Positions 48,659-58,144 of a stretch of DNA of 59,870 nucleotides are shown here, in pieces. Each line of letters begins with the position of its first letter. Positions within the stretch are counted from its first letter, which is position 1. The notes beneath the pieces are model-generated. The model worked only from the letters and a program-made list of their open reading frames with translations, did no database searches and had not been told where the DNA came from. This DNA comes from Lachnospiraceae bacterium (GTDB taxonomy: Bacteria; Bacillota; Clostridia; Lachnospirales; Lachnospiraceae), in assembly GCA_021200475.1 (NCBI GenBank), contig JAJQGP010000067.1, forward strand, positions 19,360 through 79,229. Reading direction: 5' to 3'. Position numbers and translations under genes: made by a program.

Positions 48659-48676
48659 AAACGACTTGCGTCGTTT
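48659..48676. promoter_or_regulatory. AAACGAC palindrome between lacZ and AraC
   Basis: AAACGAC-ttgc-GTCGTTT, a 7-bp inverted repeat upstream of both divergent genes. It shares AAAACGACT with the operator pair at 33480. Confidence 0.45.
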
Positions 48677-48740
48677 ACTATAACAATCAGCCGTTGTCGG
48701 CGCGTTCCGGACAACCTGGCACTGAGGAGTACACAAAACA

Positions 48741-49655
48741 ATGGCACGCAAAAAGGAAGCACTGGAATTTCGCTATTATGAAATCCCCTATGGGGAACCG
48801 CTGCTCGCGCTGTATGGCGACGCATGGGCACATCCGTATGGTTACGATGACCATGATTGTTCGGTTCTTGACCTGCACTTTCACAACCTGATGGAGATCG
48901 GCTGCTGTCATGCGGGTACCGGGCTGCTGACCCTGAAGGACACCTCCTACAAATACGCGAACGGCACGATTAGTGTGATTCCAAAGAATTACCCGCATAC
49001 CACGACCGGAGACAACCCCACAGGCAACCACTGGGAATATCTGTTCATCGACGTGGAAAAATCCATCCGTACACTCTATCCCACGGATGATGCGCAGGCC
49101 GAACTGCTGCTTTCCCGCATTAATAAAAATGCTTTTTTCACAACCACGATGGAATCTCCGGAATTATCCGCCCTGATTCAGGCCATCCTGCGTGAGATGT
49201 CCCTGAGACGGGAGATGTATACGGATTCCGTAAATGGGTTTCTGCGCTCCCTCTTCATTGAGATTGCACGCCGTCAGCCTGCCCCGGTGGAGGATGCACC
49301 GCCGCAGTCCGCCGATTCCCTGCAGATCACACGGGCGCTGGAGTACATAGGCGACCACTTCTGGGCTCCGCTGCGAGTGGAAGATCTCGCAGGTCTCTGC
49401 AACATGAGCGAGACCAATTTTCGACGTGTATTTATCAAATGCATGAAGATTGCACCGATTGATTACATCAATCAGGTACGCGTCCACGCTGCCTGCGAAC
49501 GCCTGCGCACCTCCGACGATCCCATCGCCGAAATTGCACAGAAATGCGGCTTTTCTTCCATTGCTACCTTCAACCGCAATTTCCGTCGATATGCGGGAAC
49601 CACACCAAAGGAATGGCGGAAATCGCCTGACACAGAGCCTTTTGATAACCATTAA
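48741..49655 (+). CDS. AraC-family transcriptional regulator (divergent to lacZ)
   Basis: 304-residue regulator. The N-terminal cupin-like domain contains LDLHFHNLMEIGCCHAGTG and a GTISVIPKNYPHTT strand. The C-terminal HTH has VEDLAGLCNMSETNFRRVF and IAEIAQKCGFSSIATFNRNFRRYAGTTPKEWR. It is placed head to head with lacZ, so it probably controls lacZ-galT in response to a galactoside or arabinogalactan sugar. GAGGAG lies 12 bases before the start. No clear terminator follows. Confidence 0.92.
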   Translation: MARKKEALEFRYYEIPYGEPLLALYGDAWAHPYGYDDHDCSVLDLHFHNLMEIGCCHAGTGLLTLKDTSYKYANGTISVIPKNYPHTTTGDNPTGNHWEYLFIDVEKSIRTLYPTDDAQAELLLSRINKNAFFTTTMESPELSALIQAILREMSLRREMYTDSVNGFLRSLFIEIARRQPAPVEDAPPQSADSLQITRALEYIGDHFWAPLRVEDLAGLCNMSETNFRRVFIKCMKIAPIDYINQVRVHAACERLRTSDDPIAEIAQKCGFSSIATFNRNFRRYAGTTPKEWRKSPDTEPFDNH

Positions 49656-49769
49656 AACCAAATGAAACGTTAACAGCCCCGCGATGCGCAGCGAAGGAGT
49701 ATTTCCATTTCTACTCTGACCACCTGGCAAACACGTAATCAGGTTGTTATCAATAACAGGGAGAATACT

Positions 49770-50153
49770 ATGAACGATGAGATCCGTTTGTACCGGAAAA
49801 GAATCATCCCGGAGGAATGCCTCCTGCTCGATGAAGACCATATTCTGTACGCTGACAGGGAAATCATCATCACAAAATGGCACACGATACGACCCAAGAA
49901 AACACTGCATCATGGCTATTCCTGCTATTTTATGGAGAGAGGCTACAAAGTCAGCAAATTCTATGACCATGAAAATAATCTGATCAGCTGGTATTGCGAC
50001 ATCATTGAGTACGAATACAGGGAAAAAGAAAACAGCTACATCTTTACCGATCTTCTCGTAGACGTGATTGTCTACCCGGACGGCTTTGTGCGGGTGGTTG
50101 ATCTCGACGAGCTCGCGGACGCCGCGCGCGATCACCAGATCACAGAAGAGTAG
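49770..50153 (+). CDS. DUF402 family protein, cut short by an in-frame amber codon
   Basis: 127 residues of a DUF402 (FomD-like) hydrolase-fold protein: GYSCYFMERGYKVSKFYDHENN, SWYCDIIEYEYRE, LLVDVIVYPDGFVRVVDLDEL are the family segments. The coding sequence stops at TAG (50151-50153), but the same frame continues for 43 codons that look like the missing C-terminal helix. CAG to TAG would explain it. GGGAG precedes the start. Family members act on nucleoside diphosphates or phosphonate intermediates; a role is not assignable here. Confidence 0.8.
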   Translation: MNDEIRLYRKRIIPEECLLLDEDHILYADREIIITKWHTIRPKKTLHHGYSCYFMERGYKVSKFYDHENNLISWYCDIIEYEYREKENSYIFTDLLVDVIVYPDGFVRVVDLDELADAARDHQITEE

Positions 50154-50285
50154 ATGCAGCGCGCGCTGCGCCGCACGGACAAGCTGCTCTCCGTGATCTA
50201 TAAAGGAGCGTTTGGAAAGCTCCAGCAATACATAGAAGACGCCGAAGCGCAGGATCAGGACGCCGGATCTTCCGCGTATTTTTGA
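50151..50285 (+). other. Continuation of the DUF402 frame beyond the amber codon
   Basis: After TAG the frame encodes 43 residues beginning MQRALRRTDKLLSVIYKG and ends in TGA at 50283-50285. The helix with KLL-IYKG-F-LQ is what DUF402 proteins carry after the DLDEL segment. The end overlaps the tail of the convergent GH53 gene by 31 bases. Confidence 0.65.
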
Positions 50286-51475
50286 ATTTCCTCCAGCGCC
50301 GGCAGCGCGTTTCCATCATAGTCAAAGAGCGCCTGGTTCGCCCACTCGTTTCCGTATGGCCCAGCCTCCTGAATGTACGCGCAGGAGGCCGCGTTTGCCC
50401 AGCCGACGCCCGGCACCGGCAGCCACGCCGGTTCCCAGTAGATAAAACCACAGCCAAGTTTGTTCGGCACCTGCCGGGCTACCCGGAGCACATCCCTCAT
50501 AAAATCTGCCTGTCCCTGCGGGCTCATCGGGTATGGCACCTTTGCGGCAAGCTCCGGTTTCGTCGCCATCCCTTTGCGCTCACTGGCATTCAGCTTTTCG
50601 TAAGAAGCATAGTCCTCCATCGTAAAGCCCGTTGACACTTCCGCTATCACCAGCTTTTTTCCGTAACGCAGGGCAATGTCATTCATATTATCGCGCAGCA
50701 TATCCAGCGTCCCATGCCAGAACGGGTAATATGACAGGCCAATGTATTCAAAGTCTTCTCCACCATTTGAAAAATACTGATCAAACCATCTGCGGTAGAG
50801 TTCGTTGTTGCCGCCGTTGTCAAGGTGAAGCATGACAGGTATGTGATATCCTGCCTCTGCCGCAGCTTCTGTTTCAGAACGATTTCCACCTGGTTTCCCA
50901 TCCGCGACAGAGATTTTCACCTCAAAATCCCGCACTGCGTGTATTCCCGCGCTCACAAATGCGGCGACATTCCGGTATGCCTCCGGGTTTCTTTCCACGT
51001 CTGGCGACAGCTGTCCCAGCGGCCACAAAAGACCGTTCGAAAGTTCATTGCCGACCGCCACCATCTGCGGCAAAATATCCTCCCTCCGGCAGCGCTCCAG
51101 CACCTGCGCCGTAAAATCATACACGGCCTGCTCCAGCTGCTTCGCATCCATCCCGCGCCACGCCTTCGGCACACGCTGCTTTCCGGGGTCCGCCCAGAAG
51201 TCACTGTAATGGAAATCCAGCAGCCAGCCAACGCCCAGCCTCTTTGCACGCTTTGCAAGAGCAAGCGTCGTCTCCAGGTCGCCGCCGCCCGCTCCGTAGG
51301 AATTTCCTTCCGCGTCAAACGGGTCATTCCAGAGACGCAGGCGCACCAGATTCATGCCGTATCCCCGCAAAATCTCCATCGCATCCTTCGGCTGGCCCTT
51401 GTCATAAAATTTGCCGCCGTTTTTCTCCACCGCCAGAAGGGTGGACAAATCCATTCCTGTAATCCAATCGCTCAT
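50255..51475 (-). CDS. Arabinogalactan endo-beta-1,4-galactanase, GH53
   Basis: 406-residue GH53 enzyme that cuts beta-1,4-galactan of pectin. It has acid/base Glu144 in GNELSNGLLWP and nucleophile Glu279 in VIAEVSTGFT, with the family start DWITGMDLSTL. There is no signal peptide at the chosen start (51475, GGAGAAAGAGG upstream), so it acts on imported galacto-oligosaccharides or is released otherwise. It is the last gene of a minus-strand group from the MalE-type importer. With lacZ and galT it completes a galactan pathway. Confidence 0.95.
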   Translation of the reverse strand: MSDWITGMDLSTLLAVEKNGGKFYDKGQPKDAMEILRGYGMNLVRLRLWNDPFDAEGNSYGAGGGDLETTLALAKRAKRLGVGWLLDFHYSDFWADPGKQRVPKAWRGMDAKQLEQAVYDFTAQVLERCRREDILPQMVAVGNELSNGLLWPLGQLSPDVERNPEAYRNVAAFVSAGIHAVRDFEVKISVADGKPGGNRSETEAAAEAGYHIPVMLHLDNGGNNELYRRWFDQYFSNGGEDFEYIGLSYYPFWHGTLDMLRDNMNDIALRYGKKLVIAEVSTGFTMEDYASYEKLNASERKGMATKPELAAKVPYPMSPQGQADFMRDVLRVARQVPNKLGCGFIYWEPAWLPVPGVGWANAASCAYIQEAGPYGNEWANQALFDYDGNALPALEEIQKYAEDPAS

Positions 51476-51593
51476 TTTGCCTCTTTCTCCAGGAAATGCG
51501 AAACAACAATCTGTCCCGCATTTCCAAAAGGTCATATCATATTTTTTCTAATCCAAACGCGCAGAGAACATTCCTTATCAGGTGTAAAACAAT

Positions 51594-51827
51594 TCAGCCC
51601 TCGGAAAAATCCTCAAAATCTTTCTCCTCAAACCGCTTCATCATCGCGCCATAGCGGAAGCGTGCCATCTGATTTTTCTCCAGGACATCGGCCTCGCTGC
51701 CGCGGTACTGACAGCGGATGCAGTAGTATTCCTCTTTTTCCTTATCATAAAACATATCAATATCCAGATCGCGCATAAAGCAGGACGGACAGCGGTAATT
51801 TAATTTGCCTTTTCCAGATTGAGCCAT
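51594..51827 (-). CDS. Small zinc-ribbon protein
   Basis: 77 residues with two CxxC pairs (YRCPSCF and YYCIRCQ) 24 residues apart, a typical zinc ribbon, then a charged helical tail ending DFEDFSEG. AAGGAGG precedes the start, and its first 28 bases overlap the end of the upstream gene, so they are translationally coupled. Function is unknown; a nucleic-acid or protein-binding role is plausible. Confidence 0.8.
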   Translation of the reverse strand: MAQSGKGKLNYRCPSCFMRDLDIDMFYDKEKEEYYCIRCQYRGSEADVLEKNQMARFRYGAMMKRFEEKDFEDFSEG

Positions 51828-53791
51828 GTCGTGAAGACCTCCTTCTCACATAATTTTCCGGTATAACCGATCGTAAACATCGGGCTGAACGCATATCCCT
51901 CTTTGATATAACCCGCCTTATCGCGTCCCTCGCAGGTCATGGAAACCTTCGTTTCAATCGGCGGAACGATACAGGTCGCGCAGTCCGCACCTTCCAGGGA
52001 GGCCTCACGGCACTTATACTCATAAGGAATCTCTGTCTTTTCGCCGTCCTTCGTTACGCGCAGCGTCAGACTGGACATATCCTCCGTGTACTCCGTCGTG
52101 CCATAGCAGCCCACCATGTACTCATTAATCGTAATCTCGGCAGCTGCGCAACGCATAGCATTCTCGGAATCGCAGCTGCGGTCTGCCGCCGAACTGCTGT
52201 GAGGGGGCATTTCCTCAGCGGCTGACACATCCGCGCCCTCTTCCTTCGGCGTGATCTCCAGCACCCTGCGGTCAATGCGGATGCTGCCCGTACCTTCTGC
52301 AAAGGTCAGCACCGTCTGCAGCTTCACGGTCAGGTCGGAAAACTCAATGTCTACCGGATCCAGAGTGAGGATGCGGTTCTTCGCGACTTTTGCTGCGCTG
52401 CCGTCTGCCGATGCAGTCTCTGCGGAAGCAGCCAGCGGCTCCTCGGAAAAATGCGCTTTTGTACGGCACAGACACAGATCAACCTCTTCGCCATTGTGGC
52501 AGATTTTCGCGCTGCGAACCGTTCCCTCGCCCGCATAATGAGTAAAGTAACCCGCGCGGTATTTTTCCTGGATCAGGAACGGATAGCTCGCATCCTGAAT
52601 ATGCGGAGTGCCGATGCCAACCGGCCAGTTCAGCTTCGCGACATATGGGCGCAGGTCGACAATCGCGCCGCCCTGATCCATATTGACGCCTGCGCGCAGA
52701 TACGGATCGCAGTACCAGAATACCTGCTTTTTGCTTCCATATAAAATATCTCTCCAGAGCGCGCACTCCGGTTCAGTATATGACTTCTTCTGACGATAGT
52801 AATCCGCGAACTCACTCATTGTCATATCGATCAGCTTGCCTTCTTTTTTCAGCTTGCCATAATATGCGCAGCCATCCTCGTAGGATTTCAGAAGCAGCTC
52901 ATACGGCGCCTCCCAGCGTCCCATCTTATTCATCCAGCCTGGTCCTACAAACATCATATTGTAAGAATAGCCGTCATTGAACTTCGCCTGATAACGGTAC
53001 TGGTCAATCAAATTATATAAATACGGATACTCCCAGGTCTCGGTATCGTAAATCATGCCACGCAGCACGTTCTGCGGATGCGTTCCAAAGTTCGAGCCAT
53101 TGCCATCGTAGCACGCGATCAGGTCACGGCTCAGATGCGGGATTGCCACAATGCCGGAATCCTCTTCTTCATTCGCCGCTGGAGCGTGTGTGTTCTGCTT
53201 CGACGGAATCCACGGCGCCCAGGGGCCGCCGTCCATAAAGGTGTACCAGCTGTTGTTGCAGGTGTGGTAAGCCTTCGGGCCTTCCTCCCAGCAGGTCGCC
53301 ACCGCGCACTTGACAGACGGATATTTTTCTTTGATGTAATTCGTCAACTCCGCGTCCATATAATAAGAGCCGGTCGACTCCGGATAAAAGCCAAAGCAGT
53401 CATAAAACTTCTCAAACACATCCTGAACAATCGCCTTTTTATCTTCCATCGAAAACATCCAGATGCAGAAATCCTTTGTATTATATTTTTCCCGGAATTC
53501 CTTACAAGGCAGGCCGAGCAGCGTCAGTGCGATCTCGTCGCCGTATTTCTCATGATGCTCCTTCGCAAGCGCAATCGCCTCTTCATTGAAAAGGCTGGCA
53601 TAGGTCATCTCAATCGTCGTCTTTAAGCCGTTTTTGTGCGCGCACTCCTGCTGCGTCTTAAAAATATCCAGGCTTTCCGTCAACAAAGCCTTGCGCCCAA
53701 TGTCTTCCGCCTGTCCGTGGCCGGTCACCTTCTCGGCATACTCCGGCACCATCTCAGGACGGTGGATAATGTTTACAACAAATTTGTCCAT
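51800..53791 (-). CDS. Unrecognised 663-residue protein in the glycan locus
   Basis: No family is recognised with confidence. The first ~420 residues look like a (beta/alpha) barrel with acidic and aromatic clusters (GLKTTIEMTYAS, FGFYPESTGSYYMDAE, VATCWEEGPKAYHT, FMDGGPWAPW, IPHLSRDL), as in deacetylase or glycosidase barrels. The remainder is beta-rich and contains an Ala/Ser/Cys-rich insert near residue 540. A DUF3863/DUF3864-like identity is only a weak suggestion. No signal peptide is present. AAAGGG precedes the ATG at 53791. It lies 47 bases behind the amylase gene and overlaps the zinc-ribbon gene, so it probably belongs to the importer operon. Confidence 0.8.
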   Translation of the reverse strand: MDKFVVNIIHRPEMVPEYAEKVTGHGQAEDIGRKALLTESLDIFKTQQECAHKNGLKTTIEMTYASLFNEEAIALAKEHHEKYGDEIALTLLGLPCKEFREKYNTKDFCIWMFSMEDKKAIVQDVFEKFYDCFGFYPESTGSYYMDAELTNYIKEKYPSVKCAVATCWEEGPKAYHTCNNSWYTFMDGGPWAPWIPSKQNTHAPAANEEEDSGIVAIPHLSRDLIACYDGNGSNFGTHPQNVLRGMIYDTETWEYPYLYNLIDQYRYQAKFNDGYSYNMMFVGPGWMNKMGRWEAPYELLLKSYEDGCAYYGKLKKEGKLIDMTMSEFADYYRQKKSYTEPECALWRDILYGSKKQVFWYCDPYLRAGVNMDQGGAIVDLRPYVAKLNWPVGIGTPHIQDASYPFLIQEKYRAGYFTHYAGEGTVRSAKICHNGEEVDLCLCRTKAHFSEEPLAASAETASADGSAAKVAKNRILTLDPVDIEFSDLTVKLQTVLTFAEGTGSIRIDRRVLEITPKEEGADVSAAEEMPPHSSSAADRSCDSENAMRCAAAEITINEYMVGCYGTTEYTEDMSSLTLRVTKDGEKTEIPYEYKCREASLEGADCATCIVPPIETKVSMTCEGRDKAGYIKEGYAFSPMFTIGYTGKLCEKEVFTTWLNLEKAN

Positions 53792-53838
53792 AATTTTACC
53801 CTTTCGTTCATATATCATGCATCAACAAAAATTTATAC

Positions 53839-55620
53839 TTACCGCAGTACAAGAATCGACTGTGCCGGCATCACCACCGCGTTATCCGCAAGTACAATTT
53901 CCTCATTGTTCAGCGTCAGATACCCGCTGACCTCCATCCCGGAAAGCGCCGTCCCGGAAAGGTCGATTTCCACCTCGTCGTCCGACGTATTATACAAAAT
54001 CGCGATGGTACTGTCTTTCCAGGTTTTTATGATTGCCGCCTGGTTGCCGTCGCAGAGCTCTTCTACCTTTTCAATCGTCCCGCGCGCAATCTCCGGATTC
54101 TCCTTCCGCATCGCAATCGCCCGCTTATAGTAATTGAGAATGGACGTCTCATCCGCCAGCTGCGCATCCGCCGCCGCAAAGGACGACACAATGCCTTCCT
54201 CCGCATCCGCCGGGCCGTCCGTCATTCCCGTGGTGTCCGTTTCCGACCAGTACATCGGCAGGCGTTTGTTTTCATCCGCAGAGCCTTTGCTCTTCATGCC
54301 GATCTCTTCGCCATAGTAGACAAACGTATTGCCGCTCATCGTCATCAGCAGACCCGCCGCCATCTTGATATCGTTCTCATCAGAGGTAAGCGCATTCGAG
54401 ATACGGCCGGTATCGTGATTCGAGATGAACGCAGCATCAATATAATCCGGATTTTCCGCGGAAAAATCCTCCTGCCATTTGATCATAGAATCGACCAGGC
54501 TTGATACCTTTAAAGTTCCCCGCGCCGCTTTGATCAGCTTGCCTTCCGCTTCCGCCATATCAAAGTTGAACATACTCGGCGTGCCGCTCGCGTAATAGTC
54601 GGCGATCGTCGCTTCGTTTGCCCAAACCTCAGAGACCATGTAAAAATCCGGATCCAGCGTCAGACAGTACGAATACAGCCAGTTCAGTACCTCTGTATTA
54701 AAGGAAGTGTCGCTCTCCTCAAAATGCAGTGCCGCATCCATGCGGAACCCGTCAACGCCCATATCAATCCAGTATGCAGCAATCGCCTCCAGGTCTGTCC
54801 GCAGCGCTTCGTTGGAGAGATCCAGATCCGGCATTTCCGACCAGAACACACCCTCATAATACCAGGTCGAACTGCCCGTCACAGGAATCTCGTAATAATC
54901 GCTGCTCTCCTGTGTCTGCGAAAAGTGGTAATATCCCACATAGGGGCAGACACTCACATCCGGCACTTCTTCCTCTTCCAGGGAAGCCAGATACTCGCAG
55001 GCCGTCTGGAACCACACATGCTGCGAGGAAGTGTGGTTGATCACAAAATCGATGACTATTTTGATTCCGCGCGCATGACATTCTTCCACCAGGGCCTGAA
55101 AATCCTCAAGTGTGCCGTATTCTTCATCAATCCCATAATAATCCGTCACATCATACTTGTGGTAGGTCGTCGAAGGCATGACCGGCATCAGCCAGATTCC
55201 GTCAAAACCCATCTCCTCAATGTAGTCCAGCTTTTCCCGGACGCCGTTCAGATCGCCGATCCCGTCTCCGTCCGAATCATAGAAAGAATAAACGAAGATT
55301 TCATAATAACTGCGGTAGTTATCGTCGATTGTGATTTCTTCATCCGACACGGATTCCGTCTCAGATCCCTGAACCATGACATCCGTGTTCGTCTCCGTCT
55401 CCGCAAATTCTGTTGCTTCTGTAATTTCCGTCTCCACAGCAGATTCTGCTTCTGTAAGTTCTACAATCTCTGCGCTCTCCGCTTCCGCCACGACCGGCAT
55501 TATCTGCCCGAAACAGAGCGAAAATACCAGAAACAGAACCGGCAACAGGCGTTTCACCCCGCTGCCGGTTGCTTTCAGGCTTTTCCGGAAAACAGCAGAC
55601 AAATAAGTGTCCCTCTTCAT
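53839..55620 (-). CDS. Secreted alpha-amylase-type enzyme, GH13
   Basis: 593-residue exported GH13 enzyme acting on alpha-glucans. The N-terminus has a ~20-residue basic start, a hydrophobic signal (LLPVLFLVFSLCFG) and then a ~60-residue Glu/Thr/Ala linker. The catalytic barrel has region I DFVINHT, region II GFRMDAALHF (nucleophile Asp), region III SEVWANE (acid/base Glu) and region IV SNHDTGR, and a C-terminal beta domain closes it. No lipobox or sorting motif was seen. The start at 55620 has only a weak ribosome-binding site. The MalG-type permease gene lies 199 bases upstream. Confidence 0.93.
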   Translation of the reverse strand: MKRDTYLSAVFRKSLKATGSGVKRLLPVLFLVFSLCFGQIMPVVAEAESAEIVELTEAESAVETEITEATEFAETETNTDVMVQGSETESVSDEEITIDDNYRSYYEIFVYSFYDSDGDGIGDLNGVREKLDYIEEMGFDGIWLMPVMPSTTYHKYDVTDYYGIDEEYGTLEDFQALVEECHARGIKIVIDFVINHTSSQHVWFQTACEYLASLEEEEVPDVSVCPYVGYYHFSQTQESSDYYEIPVTGSSTWYYEGVFWSEMPDLDLSNEALRTDLEAIAAYWIDMGVDGFRMDAALHFEESDTSFNTEVLNWLYSYCLTLDPDFYMVSEVWANEATIADYYASGTPSMFNFDMAEAEGKLIKAARGTLKVSSLVDSMIKWQEDFSAENPDYIDAAFISNHDTGRISNALTSDENDIKMAAGLLMTMSGNTFVYYGEEIGMKSKGSADENKRLPMYWSETDTTGMTDGPADAEEGIVSSFAAADAQLADETSILNYYKRAIAMRKENPEIARGTIEKVEELCDGNQAAIIKTWKDSTIAILYNTSDDEVEIDLSGTALSGMEVSGYLTLNNEEIVLADNAVVMPAQSILVLR

Positions 55621-55650
55621 TTCTGTTTTCAAAACCCCTGTCTTTCCCTG

Positions 55651-55717
55651 AATTGGTCTTTCACATCCTGAAACCGTGATGCAAAAGACCAATTGATCCG
55701 GCAAGGCAAGCCTTGCC
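55651..55717. promoter_or_regulatory. Two dyads upstream of the amylase gene
   Basis: AATTGGTCTTT (55651-55661) and AAAGACCAATT (55684-55694) form an 11-bp inverted repeat. GGCAAGGC-aa-GCCTTGCC (55700-55717) is an almost continuous palindrome. On the minus strand they lie between the permease stop and the amylase start. No T-run follows either, so operators or a structured leader are possible. Confidence 0.5.
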
Positions 55718-55819
55718 CCCTGCAAGTTTATCGTTGTCTGACAATTGCAGGTCGCACCCTGACCCAATGAACCTTTTTTATCTCAACAGGTGTGACCAGT
55801 AACGTCTGACGTCTGTGTA

Positions 55820-56695
55820 TCAGCCTTTCACAGCACCGCCGGTCACACCTTCCACGTAGTATTTCTGCAGGCACATAAAGAGGATGGTCACCGGGATAGC
55901 TACCAGCACACCGCCCGCGCAGAACCGGGTGTAGTAGCCCTGGTAGTCGTTCGTCCACACCCAGCGCGTCAACGCCACGGCCACGTTGTAGCTGTCGCTG
56001 TAGCCAAACGCTACGTAGGAAGCGAATACATAATCGCACCATGGAGCCATGAAAGCGGTCAGCGCGGTGTAGATGATGATCGGCTTGGTCAGCGGCATAA
56101 TAATCGTCATCATGATACGCGCATTGGACGCACCGTCGATGCGGGCCGCCTCATCCAGCGCCTTCGGAATTGTGTCAAAATAGCCCTTGCATACATAGTA
56201 GCCCATCCCGGAGCTCGCGCAGGTCACCAGAATCAATCCCGGAATCGCGCCCTGCTGTGTCAGGCCAAACTGCTTCAACAGGAAATACAGGCAAATCATA
56301 GTAAGGAACCCCGGGAACATACCAAGGATCAGCCACAGCTGCATCATAAACGTTCTCCCGGCGAAACGGGATCGGGAAAGCGCGTAAGCTACCGCCACGA
56401 TCATAATGGTATTCAGAATCGCTACGAAAATGGCAATAATCAGGGTGTTCAGATACCATCTCGGGAAAGAGCTCTCCGAGCTAAACAGCCACGTATAGTT
56501 ATCCAGTGAAAACTCTTTTGGAACCATATAAGCCACCATGCCGCCATACTCGGTCGCATAGGAGCGGAAGCTCTGCAGCACCAGTCCTACAAACGGAAAC
56601 AGCCAGACTATGCTGATGAGAATCAGGACAATATAGATAACCGCATTGACCGTCCGGTCATGCTTACTTTTGGATCTTAATTTCTTCTCATTCAT
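55820..56695 (-). CDS. malG: Maltodextrin-type ABC permease, MalG-like
   Basis: 291-residue membrane subunit with six helices and the EAA loop DEAARIDGASNARIMMTIIMP. The C-terminus GVTGGAVKG is typical. Its start codon shares one base with the stop of the MalF-type gene (TAATG). No ATPase gene lies here; a shared MsmX-like ATPase is expected. Confidence 0.94.
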   Translation of the reverse strand: MNEKKLRSKSKHDRTVNAVIYIVLILISIVWLFPFVGLVLQSFRSYATEYGGMVAYMVPKEFSLDNYTWLFSSESSFPRWYLNTLIIAIFVAILNTIMIVAVAYALSRSRFAGRTFMMQLWLILGMFPGFLTMICLYFLLKQFGLTQQGAIPGLILVTCASSGMGYYVCKGYFDTIPKALDEAARIDGASNARIMMTIIMPLTKPIIIYTALTAFMAPWCDYVFASYVAFGYSDSYNVAVALTRWVWTNDYQGYYTRFCAGGVLVAIPVTILFMCLQKYYVEGVTGGAVKG

Positions 56696-58098
56696 TATTG
56701 GAATCCCTCCTCATCTCGCACAGACGGCAGGAGCCGATAAACAACCAGAGAAATGACTGCCGTTACCACAAATACCATGATACCAATGACCGCAGCCATG
56801 CGATAGTTTGTATCGTTCACAGTCAGCTTATACAGCCAGGTAATCAGCAAATCCGTATAGCCCGCACCACCCGACAGACTCATGGAAGTCGGATTGCCCT
56901 GTGTCAGCAGATAGATGACATTGAAGTTGTTCAGGTTGCCCGTAAAAGATGTCAGCAGATACGGTCCCAGTACAAAGAACATATACGGAAGCGTAATGCT
57001 CCGGAACATCTGCCAGGCATTTGCTCCGTCAATTCGGGCACTCTCATAGAGGTCCTCCGGGATGTTCATCAAAATACCGGTCGTCATCAGCATCATGTAC
57101 GGAATACCGATCCACACATTAATAAGAATAATCAGAACCCGCGCATACATCGCGTTCGACCAGAACGGGATATATGACTTGATAATCCCCAGATTGAGCA
57201 GCCATGTATTTACCAGTCCGTCATTCGCAAACAGCTTGTACATATACAACAGCGATACAAACTGAGGCACCGCGATGGTAACTACAAGGATGGTTCTCCA
57301 GAGCTTTTTGAACTTAATGCCCTTTTTGTTAATCATAATCGCTACGCCAAGACCCAGGAAGAAGTTCAGGAATGTAGCGAAGAACGCCCAGACCAGTGTC
57401 CAGGCCAATACCGTGAAAAACGTAGAACCATACCCGGAAGTTCCCATTGAAAACAGATTCTTAAAGTTTTCAAATCCAACCCACCAGAACAGGTTCGTCG
57501 GAGACTGATGATTCGCGTCATAGTTTGTAAACGCGATACAGATCATAAAGATGATCGGCAGGATTATAAACACAAATACGCCCAGATTCGGAATCGCCAG
57601 AAGTGTCGCTGCAAAATGTTCATTCAGCAGAGACTTCAGATCCTGTATGCTGGTCGGCAGCGGTCTTCCCGCTTCTTTCAGTTTCTGAATCTGCCGCTGC
57701 TGCCCCACATTCATTCTCCACATAAAGATAAAAGCAGCAATCACAAATATTGTCAGAATACCATATAACAGGATCAGGAAGCTGTTATCCCCATAGACCG
57801 TGATCGGGACAATTCCGGACTTGTCTACATAGGTCTCCACTGTGCCCAGTGTGGGGAGTTTCACCAGATAAGTGGCGCCAAATGTTGCCATATAATAAAT
57901 AAACAGAATTTCCAGCCCCAGGAACAGAACACCGCGTAAAAACTGCTTATGTACAAGCTGTCCAAAGCCCATAATCACAAACGACAGCTTCGCGGTCCAA
58001 TCGCCTTCTTTGAACGTCGTGCCGATCTCCGCAAGATTCCTGCCAAAACGCGTAAAGCCCCTGCTGACGCTGGAAGAAAGACCCTTTTTCTCACTCAT
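56695..58098 (-). CDS. malF: Maltodextrin-type ABC permease, MalF-like
   Basis: 467-residue permease with two extra N-terminal helices and a periplasm-side loop as in MalF, followed by the core with the EAA segment YESARIDGANAWQMFRSITLP. Maltose/maltodextrin import is suggested by length, the downstream amylase and the MalR-like operators; galacto-oligosaccharide import (GanP-type) is the main alternative because of the GH53 gene. Confidence 0.93.
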   Translation of the reverse strand: MSEKKGLSSSVSRGFTRFGRNLAEIGTTFKEGDWTAKLSFVIMGFGQLVHKQFLRGVLFLGLEILFIYYMATFGATYLVKLPTLGTVETYVDKSGIVPITVYGDNSFLILLYGILTIFVIAAFIFMWRMNVGQQRQIQKLKEAGRPLPTSIQDLKSLLNEHFAATLLAIPNLGVFVFIILPIIFMICIAFTNYDANHQSPTNLFWWVGFENFKNLFSMGTSGYGSTFFTVLAWTLVWAFFATFLNFFLGLGVAIMINKKGIKFKKLWRTILVVTIAVPQFVSLLYMYKLFANDGLVNTWLLNLGIIKSYIPFWSNAMYARVLIILINVWIGIPYMMLMTTGILMNIPEDLYESARIDGANAWQMFRSITLPYMFFVLGPYLLTSFTGNLNNFNVIYLLTQGNPTSMSLSGGAGYTDLLITWLYKLTVNDTNYRMAAVIGIMVFVVTAVISLVVYRLLPSVRDEEGFQ

Positions 58099-58144
58099 TG
58101 CGGCCTTTGCCCTCCCTTTTATTTCTAAATATTATCCTTATATT

